From an uncultured Chlamydiae bacterium (GTDB lineage Bacteria; Chlamydiota; Chlamydiia; Chlamydiales; Rhabdochlamydiaceae): 9,279 nt of DNA. The notes under the pieces were generated by a model. It searched no databases. It saw only the letters and a program-made list of their open reading frames with translations, and was not told the DNA's origin. The stretch lies in NCBI GenBank assembly GCA_945957075.1, contig CAMFJP010000047.1:1-9279 (forward strand). The letters are read 5' to 3'. This document shows positions 1 through 4,869 of the stretch, one piece after another. Positions within the stretch are counted from its first letter, which is position 1; the number at the start of each line of letters is the position of its first letter. A program made the position numbers and the translations under genes.

Positions 1-2
1 TG

Positions 3-158
3 CCAGGGGAGCTTATCATCGAAGAATCAAAAATCCCCCATTCTAACGGGCTTGATGCGGAATCTGATCTTGGTAGTGAGGCCCCTGAGATTCGGGATCT
101 GGCAAAACAGGCTCGAAAACCTGAAGGTGGCACAAACTTTTTATCCAGTGAGGATTAG
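3..158 (+). CDS. C-terminal 51 residues of an unidentified protein (5' end outside the window)
   Basis: The third forward frame is open from the window edge to a TAG at 156-158. It encodes a hydrophilic, mostly acidic tail containing IIEESKIP, EIRDLAKQARKP and ending TNFLSSED. This composition (many Glu, Asp, Ser, Lys; no runs of rare residues) looks like a genuine protein terminus, whereas the competing forward frame (52-264) gives an Arg/Phe-rich unlikely peptide that runs antisense through the channel gene. The stop overlaps the stop of the convergent channel gene in the four bases TTAG (155-158), so the two genes meet tail to tail with no spacer. I do not recognise the family; there is too little sequence to name a function. 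No terminator separates the two genes, although T-rich stretches follow at 166-172 and 178-186 inside the neighbour. Confidence 0.65.
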   Translation, partial: PGELIIEESKIPHSNGLDAESDLGSEAPEIRDLAKQARKPEGGTNFLSSED

Positions 159-850
159 ACATCCATTTTTTTCAGTATTTTTTTTTGAGAAAAAATCGAA
201 TAAACGGACACAAGACGGGCGACTAATATGGCAAGATAAAATTGCCCAGCTACCCCCTCCATAATCACAAAGGTTTGCCCAAGATCTCCTATTGCCGTAA
301 TGTCGCCGTAGCCAATTGCTAGCAACGTCACAAAACTAAAATACATAAATTCGGATACAAAAAATCCAGGTGAGCCTACATTTCCTTCAATTGGAAGCAA
401 ATGAAATGAGCCTGGGGTAATTAGCTCGATAAGTACGTAAATATAAGCAAAAAGAAAGCCTATGAGAAAGTAGGCGCAAATAGCCCCGCGTAAAGTTTCA
501 ATTGTTACCCTAGCACGCAGTACGACATTGACAAGGATCGAGGTTGTGCATACGGCCAAAAATAGCACGGTTGCGATTCGTGCGATAAGTAGCACGAAAA
601 AATGGGGGTAAAATTGAATCCATGCCGTAAAAAACACAGCTGGAATTCCTAAAATAAGGGCAAGAATACGTATTTTTTTTGGGTGGTGGCAGTTAAAGAC
701 AGCAGATACCATCACCCCAATAAAAATGCATTGCCAGATTGCATTGTAGATGACCCCAAAGTTAAAAGGTCGAAATACAAACAGTAGTAATAAAAAAAAG
801 AGCAGCTGTGTGAAGTATCCGGAAAACCAACGTTTGATCCAATGTTGCAT
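155..850 (-). CDS. six-helix potassium-channel-like membrane protein (ion channel, two-helix pore family)
   Basis: The 231-residue product is very hydrophobic. I see membrane segments near residues 12-28, 32-52, 60-80, 83-110, 122-143 and 191-217. A re-entrant pore helix lies at about 165-178, followed by the selectivity filter TLLAIGYGD (175-183). GYGD before the last helix is the signature of potassium channels (Ion_trans_2 type pore). Family knowledge says such proteins let K+ pass through the inner membrane. The filter has Ala178 where most channels have Thr (TxTTxGYGD pattern), which may change the inner ion site. No row of arginines marks a voltage sensor and no cytoplasmic RCK or nucleotide-binding domain follows, so gating is unknown. 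The ATG at 850-848 has a good AGGGG ribosome-binding site about 8 bases upstream. An A9 tract (coding strand) near the end encodes the Lys-rich tail. The gene converges with the fragment at 3-158 and diverges from the 793-residue gene. Confidence 0.85.
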   Translation of the reverse strand: MQHWIKRWFSGYFTQLLFFLLLLFVFRPFNFGVIYNAIWQCIFIGVMVSAVFNCHHPKKIRILALILGIPAVFFTAWIQFYPHFFVLLIARIATVLFLAVCTTSILVNVVLRARVTIETLRGAICAYFLIGFLFAYIYVLIELITPGSFHLLPIEGNVGSPGFFVSEFMYFSFVTLLAIGYGDITAIGDLGQTFVIMEGVAGQFYLAILVARLVSVYSIFSQKKILKKMDV

Positions 851-954
851 GCGTCCACCCCTAAATGCACACTCCCATTTATCAGCAAAAAAATCAACAC
901 TTTGTTTTTTAATCGAGAGCGCCTTGGTGGTTAGATAAAATCTATAATACCAGA

Positions 955-982
955 CACAACGAATATAAAATTATTTGTTGTG
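955..982. repeat. 11-bp inverted repeat in the divergent intergenic region
   Basis: CACAACGAATA (955-965) faces TATTTGTTGTG (972-982) across the loop TAAAAT. Ten of eleven pairs are Watson-Crick and one is G-T. It lies between two divergent genes and overlaps the possible channel promoter, so it could be an operator for a dimeric regulator or a stem-loop in the leader of the 793-residue gene. No T tract follows, so it is not an intrinsic terminator. Confidence 0.6.
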
Positions 983-989
983 AAGTAAA
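962..989 (-). promoter_or_regulatory. possible promoter of the channel gene
   Basis: On the minus strand TTTACT (989-984) and TATATT (967-962) are separated by 16 bases, resembling a sigma70/sigma66-type -35 and -10 pair and giving a leader of roughly 100 bases. The region is so AT-rich that chance matches are expected. On the plus strand a perfect TATAAT stands at 943-948 but has no acceptable -35; if used, its transcript would start near 955, at the foot of the inverted repeat, and lead to the 793-residue gene. Confidence 0.25.
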
Positions 990-1050
990 GTATTTAATCT
1001 GTTTTTATTAATTTTATTTTTTTGATAAAATACTTGTATTAATGATTTTT

Positions 1051-1064
1051 AAAACATTGGTTTT
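1051..1064 (+). promoter_or_regulatory. small stem-loop in place of a Shine-Dalgarno site before the 793-residue gene
   Basis: AAAAC (1051-1055) and GTTTT (1060-1064) can pair across ATTG and end directly at the ATG of the next gene. No AGGAG-like sequence is present in the 20 bases before the start, unlike every other complete gene here except ogt. A separate short palindrome, AATAC-TT-GTATT, sits at 1029-1040. Both are short and AT-rich. Confidence 0.35.
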
Positions 1065-3446
1065 ATGTTTAATTTTTTGAATCCTTGTTTTTATCCGCCG
1101 GCTTTTTTATACAATAATTCCTCCGCTGGTTTTTTTTGGTGCCAATATCCATTTCAAGCTATTACGCCTAGGTATCAGCTTAATTTTCAGTCTTACTATG
1201 TTCCCTATGCGTCTTACCCCCATCCTAATGTATTTGCCCCAGCGCGTCAGTATCACCTGCCTCCTTCGGGGCCTTTAACTAAGACGTGCATGACGGCTAG
1301 CTCCGCTTTTTCTGTCCCAAAAGAACAGATGCGAAAATCTACATCGGCCGCTCGAGGCTCGGCCTATGGAGCGCCTGTACGAGAAAAACCTCTTATTTCA
1401 CAGCCCCCTACTCCCCAGCCTACAGGCAGGGTTATCATAGAGTTCCCAGCTCGTGTACAAGCAACAGTGGATCCAGAACGTCCAGTCCCTGAGGTTGCTT
1501 CTGTAGAAACGGGGGACTTGGGAGCTGTAGTGGCTGATGTTTCTTCTGTACAAGTAGTCGATCCAGAACCTCGAGTCCCTGAGGTTGCTTCTGTAGAAAC
1601 GGGGGACTTGGGAGCTGTAGTCCCTGAGGTTTTTGATGAACACGCTGATCCTATAACAATAGGACATGCTTATAAAGATCTTCAACCTGAATTGCAAAAT
1701 GCAATGGGTAGATTGAATCAATTTGTTTTACAGTACTGTAAGCTTTATGAACAATCCAAAGAGACAAAAGCTAGTGATGCTGTAGGTGTATTTTCAGGTA
1801 TGAAAGCGCTTCGAGCCATTTTGGGTGCTTTTTTTCATGGGGAAGCAGTGTTTTATGGAGATTATAATTTCATCTCAATAGTCAATGCGTTTTGTTCTGA
1901 TCGTCTAGATCGTTTAGAAGAGATTAACGCTTGTTTTCATTCTCTTTCAGCATACCAATTTTTAAAATCGATGCCTGAAGCGGAAACGCCGGTTTGTGCT
2001 GTCCAGTTAAAAGAAGTGCCTAGACGAGAGCTCGATGAAAAGCATGGATGTCAATTTCAAGATTCTGCTTGTTCTTATTTCGGAGACGGTACACCCCTCT
2101 ATAGGAATCCTCAACGTATTGAAAAAGCAGCCAAAAAGTCTAGAATAATTGAGGCTTTATTGTATGTGCAAACATGGTGTGCTTCTAAAGGATTAAAGGA
2201 TACCCAGCTTCAAGAGCGTGTTGCGCACTGGATAACCCTCTTACGTTTGGAAAGAGAAAACAAAGATGTACACCTGTCTGATGAGAGGTTAGCAAAATTA
2301 CATGCTTTTGCAGAAGCAACAGAAATTACATCTTTTGGAGTGGATGATACGGATCGTGCATGTTCTGAATTACTCGACATGTTTCAGCTTGAAGAAGGAG
2401 AAGAAAGGTGTTATTGGGAAGAGAAAATCGACATTGCTCTTTCGCGCGCTACACGTGTAGCGCAATTGTACTGCAAGCCTCAAAAACAACGGGATCCTCT
2501 TACTCAAAAGCAACCGGATCTTCTTACTCAATATACGTATTGTATAGGTGTCTTATTTCCTTCCGTTACAGCGGCTATGGAATGCCGCCCCGAGCTTGAG
2601 CTTAGGGAACTCCAAGAAATACATGCACATCTTGAGAGATTGCAAGAACCTTTAGTAGGGGAGGGTGGCGGTTCTTCTGGTTTAGAATCTATTAATCAGC
2701 TTGATGGGTTACTTAAAAAGTACGCAGATAGGGTATTGCGGTTTTTGAGTCCAGCTGCAGACAAAGGTTGTAGAGAACATTTACATTTACTAACCCTTAT
2801 AGCTTCATTAATTGGTAGTGAAGGATTTTTCTTGTTAGCGCCTTGTCTGTTTGCGTTTTTTGGTAAAGATCGAGGGTCAGATGATTTTACCGAAGAGTAC
2901 CGTAAGATGTTAGAAATGTTTTTGACAACATTTGCCTTTAAGTTGGGTAGAAATTATTGCACATTTATTAAACGTATTGGTGGGATTGAGAACGCATTAG
3001 AAGGGGAAAAGCTGCGCATATTAACAGAGTTTTTCTTTGCTTGTTCTAACTGTCAAGATACGCAGCAACAAAGAAATAAATGGTTGCGCTTTCTCTTTTC
3101 TTTAAAAAATGAGCTGCCGGGTTCTTATAGTTCAGATATAGAAGAAGTTTTAAAGCGGCATGTATTGAGGTGTGAATATCTTGTTGACTGTTTTCAGTGC
3201 GCTGAGCTTTTGTTGCAAGATCCCTTTAAAGACAGTCTAGAATCAATTTTAAATCAAGAATTTGATCTGGAGTATCCGAAACTTACTGATTACTGTGGGG
3301 ATTTAACGCTAAAACAGAGTTTTTTAGGCCTTGCTCCAGAGGCAAAGGCCACACTTATTCTAAAGATAGTAGGTATTAGAAGGCAGTTGGCAGCAGAGGA
3401 GCTAACGGTAGAGGCTGCTCAGGCACAGCTGAATAGTTCTAATTAG
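1065..3446 (+). CDS. 793-residue protein: aromatic/proline-rich N-terminus, duplicated linker, helical body; paralogue of the 393-residue protein
   Basis: I do not recognise a named family. Residues 1-86 contain no Asp or Glu, and 19 of the first 63 are Phe, Tyr or Trp, with many Pro, Ser and Asn: probably disordered or sticky. Residues 91-200 are a Pro/Val/Glu linker with a 30-residue tandem repeat (136-195). From about 200 on the protein looks alpha-helical and Cys-rich, with an 8-residue repeat at 476-491 and a Gly-rich break (GEGGGSSG) before the last part. Residues 587-670 and 726-793 match the 393-residue neighbour (for example IVGIRRQLA against IVEIRRGLA). No membrane helix, catalytic motif or classical signal peptide is evident. 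The ATG is the first possible start after an in-frame TAA at 1050-1052, but it lacks a Shine-Dalgarno site. An N-terminus of this kind would suit a type III secreted effector, which is inference only. A terminator follows directly. Confidence 0.85.
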   Translation: MFNFLNPCFYPPAFLYNNSSAGFFWCQYPFQAITPRYQLNFQSYYVPYASYPHPNVFAPARQYHLPPSGPLTKTCMTASSAFSVPKEQMRKSTSAARGSAYGAPVREKPLISQPPTPQPTGRVIIEFPARVQATVDPERPVPEVASVETGDLGAVVADVSSVQVVDPEPRVPEVASVETGDLGAVVPEVFDEHADPITIGHAYKDLQPELQNAMGRLNQFVLQYCKLYEQSKETKASDAVGVFSGMKALRAILGAFFHGEAVFYGDYNFISIVNAFCSDRLDRLEEINACFHSLSAYQFLKSMPEAETPVCAVQLKEVPRRELDEKHGCQFQDSACSYFGDGTPLYRNPQRIEKAAKKSRIIEALLYVQTWCASKGLKDTQLQERVAHWITLLRLERENKDVHLSDERLAKLHAFAEATEITSFGVDDTDRACSELLDMFQLEEGEERCYWEEKIDIALSRATRVAQLYCKPQKQRDPLTQKQPDLLTQYTYCIGVLFPSVTAAMECRPELELRELQEIHAHLERLQEPLVGEGGGSSGLESINQLDGLLKKYADRVLRFLSPAADKGCREHLHLLTLIASLIGSEGFFLLAPCLFAFFGKDRGSDDFTEEYRKMLEMFLTTFAFKLGRNYCTFIKRIGGIENALEGEKLRILTEFFFACSNCQDTQQQRNKWLRFLFSLKNELPGSYSSDIEEVLKRHVLRCEYLVDCFQCAELLLQDPFKDSLESILNQEFDLEYPKLTDYCGDLTLKQSFLGLAPEAKATLILKIVGIRRQLAAEELTVEAAQAQLNSSN
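1470..1649 (+). repeat. two tandem 90-bp units (30 residues each) in the linker of the 793-residue protein
   Basis: Unit 1 (1470-1559) and unit 2 (1560-1649) match at 60 of 62 bases over 1470-1531 and 1560-1621, including 48 identical bases (1484-1531 and 1574-1621), then diverge. Both encode VPEVASVETGDLGAVV. The two mismatches swap Arg-Pro for Pro-Arg. A fragment of a third unit (VPEV) follows at 1620-1631. The near-identity points to a recent in-frame duplication. Confidence 0.95.
2490..2537 (+). repeat. two tandem 24-bp units encoding RDPLTQKQ and PDLLTQYT
   Basis: The units 2490-2513 and 2514-2537 agree at 16 of their first 18 bases and are in frame with the 793-residue gene (residues 476-491). 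They add a short polar insertion between predicted helices. Confidence 0.7.
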
Positions 3447-3455
3447 ACCTATTGT

Positions 3456-3491
3456 CTAAGGCGTTGATTGTTAATGCGTTAGGTTTTTTTT
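3456..3491 (+). terminator. intrinsic terminator of the 793-residue gene
   Basis: CTAA (3456-3459) pairs with TTAG (3479-3482). After one G-G mismatch, 3461-3467 pairs with 3471-3477 (two of the seven pairs are G-U), closed by the loop TTG. One base later come eight T (3484-3491). Stem plus T tract nine bases after the stop is the classic layout. The G-U pairs become A-C on the other strand, so it works only in the plus direction. Confidence 0.75.
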
Positions 3492-3504
3492 AATAAAATA
3501 TTAA

Positions 3505-3534
3505 TTGTTTTTTTTGTTTTTATTATTGTATTAT
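3505..3534 (+). promoter_or_regulatory. possible promoter of the 393-residue gene
   Basis: TTGTTT (3505-3510) and TATTAT (3529-3534) are 18 bases apart, just downstream of the preceding terminator. A second choice is TTGTTT (3514-3519) with CATAAT (3538-3543). Either gives a leader of about 120-130 bases that contains the stem-loops below. The surrounding T-rich sequence makes the exact boxes uncertain, but the terminator upstream implies a promoter somewhere here. Confidence 0.35.
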
Positions 3535-3548
3535 TTACATAATAATAA
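3520..3548. repeat. AT-rich inverted repeat in the leader/promoter region
   Basis: TTATTATT plus GTA (3520-3530) faces TAC plus AATAATAA (3536-3548) with a five-base loop and a two-base bulge (AT, 3539-3540). It overlaps the candidate -10 boxes, so it might be an operator. Low complexity weakens the case. Confidence 0.45.
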
Positions 3549-3563
3549 CCTGAGTTTCGGGTT
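3547..3563 (+). promoter_or_regulatory. 7-bp stem-loop early in the leader of the 393-residue gene
   Basis: AACCTGA (3547-3553) pairs with TCGGGTT (3557-3563) around a three-base loop, with one G-U pair. No T tract follows, so it is not a terminator. It would sit near the 5' end of the transcript and might protect it or take part in a larger fold with the hairpin at 3610-3667. Confidence 0.4.
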
Positions 3564-3609
3564 TAAGAATCTCTAGCTCAAAGAGTAACGTAAAAAATTA
3601 GTGATAAAA

Positions 3610-3667
3610 GATCTCTGCCTAGTGTAAAACGTTTGGTTGAAAAAAAACGAACTAGCTAGGAGAGATC
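3610..3667 (+). promoter_or_regulatory. long hairpin that buries the ribosome-binding site of the 393-residue gene
   Basis: GATCTCTGCCTAG (3610-3622) pairs with CTAGGAGAGATC (3656-3667): twelve Watson-Crick pairs with one bulged G at 3617. The right arm contains AGGAGAG (3658-3664), the Shine-Dalgarno sequence seven bases before the ATG at 3672. Inside the loop, CGTTT (3630-3634) can pair with AAACG (3645-3649). Folding would hide the ribosome-binding site, a known arrangement for translational control (RNA thermometers, riboswitch expression platforms, RNA- or protein-released leaders). Which signal opens it cannot be read from the sequence. Confidence 0.75.
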
Positions 3668-3671
3668 AAAA

Positions 3672-4853
3672 ATGAAAACTTTAGATTTAACAACTTTGTA
3701 CTGCTTTGTCGATGACTTTTGGAAAGTATTTAGTGCTGAATTGATATATCAGAGTCTTTGTTTTGCGGAAGAGGCATTGGGTAAGGAAGGAGATGGTCAA
3801 GAGGTTATAGACGCTATTACTTTGCTTGAACAGGGGCTTTGTAAGTGCGAAGATCACTTGGTTTCGGTTTTAAAAAGATGTCTGGAGGAGCGTTGTGTAG
3901 GGGATCAAGGGGCTGTTTCACTCTGTTCTAAACTATTGCAACTTATACCTGCATTGAAAGGGTCTCCGGAATTTTTTAGCATGGCATCGGAATTATTTAC
4001 TTTTTTCACAAATGCGCAGCGTTCACCAGCTGATTTTACTCGTATAAGAGATGTCTTTTTAAAAGAATTTTTAAAAAGAATGTCGTCATCTTATAGAAAT
4101 GCTTTCCCCTGTATTAATTTTGAGACTATGCCTATAGAGGATCAGTTGCGGATAATGTCCTTGTTTTTGTTTTGTATTCAATCTAATAACGACTCTCAAC
4201 GTTTAAAATCAGTATGGTCGGATTTTAGTGAAATGTATGACAATCGTTTTGGCCGCTTTATAGGTCAGTTATGTGAACGATCAGATATAAAGGATTGGGC
4301 GGGTATTGAAAACATGTGTTGTGTTTTGCTTGTCCGTATGTTGGCAGGGGATAAGCGGGACCTTTTGACTATAATTGAAGGGTGGTTGCCGGATGACTGT
4401 CAAGGATTCGATTTTTCCTCGGTTGGTCAGGATGACTTGTGGAAGGTAGCGTTACTGGTTTTCGATTGTGCTGCGTTCGCAGGGGATCCACGGAATCCAG
4501 AAATACTTCAACGTTGTGATCGGCATTTGGAAATGCTCCTTTCATCTATTGGGGGCTTAGATCCAGAGGTAAAGATGGTATGGATGCGTTATAATACAAG
4601 ATTTCAAAAACCTGACGAATTGTTAGTGCGTGCTTATACTTTATTATGTCATGGATCTGATGAGAACATCGATCGTATTTTAGCTCAAGAATATCGAATA
4701 GAGTTGGACAAACTTGATTCCTTAAACAGAGAGAAGGCAGATGAGATGTATACCAAATATCAAGGTTGTGAGACTCACCAAGCCAAAGCGCGATGTATAT
4801 TAGAGATAGTGGAAATAAGGAGAGGATTAGCGCCATCTGCTCTTGAGGTATAA
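3672..4853 (+). CDS. 393-residue helical protein, paralogue of the C-terminal part of the 793-residue protein
   Basis: I recognise no named family. The protein looks all-helical, Cys-rich and soluble, without a signal peptide, long membrane helix or catalytic motif. Residues 100-176 align with 586-665 of the upstream neighbour (FTFF and EDQLRIMSLFLFC against FAFF and EKLRILTEFFFAC). Residues 334-393 align with its last 68 (ILAQE, QAKA, ILEIVEIRRGLA). Between these blocks it has about 90 extra residues where the neighbour has a shorter, different segment, and part of that extra stretch (243-272) looks like a diverged copy of 145-174. It lacks the neighbour's aromatic N-terminus and linker. The ATG has a strong AGGAGAG site seven bases upstream, locked in a hairpin, so expression is probably controlled at translation. 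A terminator upstream separates it from the paralogue; its stop lies 16 bases from that of the convergent 1088-residue gene. Confidence 0.85.
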   Translation: MKTLDLTTLYCFVDDFWKVFSAELIYQSLCFAEEALGKEGDGQEVIDAITLLEQGLCKCEDHLVSVLKRCLEERCVGDQGAVSLCSKLLQLIPALKGSPEFFSMASELFTFFTNAQRSPADFTRIRDVFLKEFLKRMSSSYRNAFPCINFETMPIEDQLRIMSLFLFCIQSNNDSQRLKSVWSDFSEMYDNRFGRFIGQLCERSDIKDWAGIENMCCVLLVRMLAGDKRDLLTIIEGWLPDDCQGFDFSSVGQDDLWKVALLVFDCAAFAGDPRNPEILQRCDRHLEMLLSSIGGLDPEVKMVWMRYNTRFQKPDELLVRAYTLLCHGSDENIDRILAQEYRIELDKLDSLNREKADEMYTKYQGCETHQAKARCILEIVEIRRGLAPSALEV

Positions 4854-4869
4854 TATTGCGGATACACTC

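Noticed and set aside
52..264. Plus-strand open frame of 70 codons at the left edge
   Set aside because: It overlaps the more protein-like frame ending at 158 and runs antisense through the channel gene; its composition is Arg/Phe/Lys-rich and no ribosome-binding site precedes it.
1398..1721. Minus-strand open frame of 107 codons
   Set aside because: It is the antisense of the 90-bp tandem repeat, which explains its internal repetition; no ribosome-binding site or credible composition.
3444..3458. TAGAC-CTATT-GTCTA stem at the stop of the 793-residue gene
   Set aside because: It is too far from the T tract and competes with the longer stem 3456-3482, which directly precedes the T8 run.
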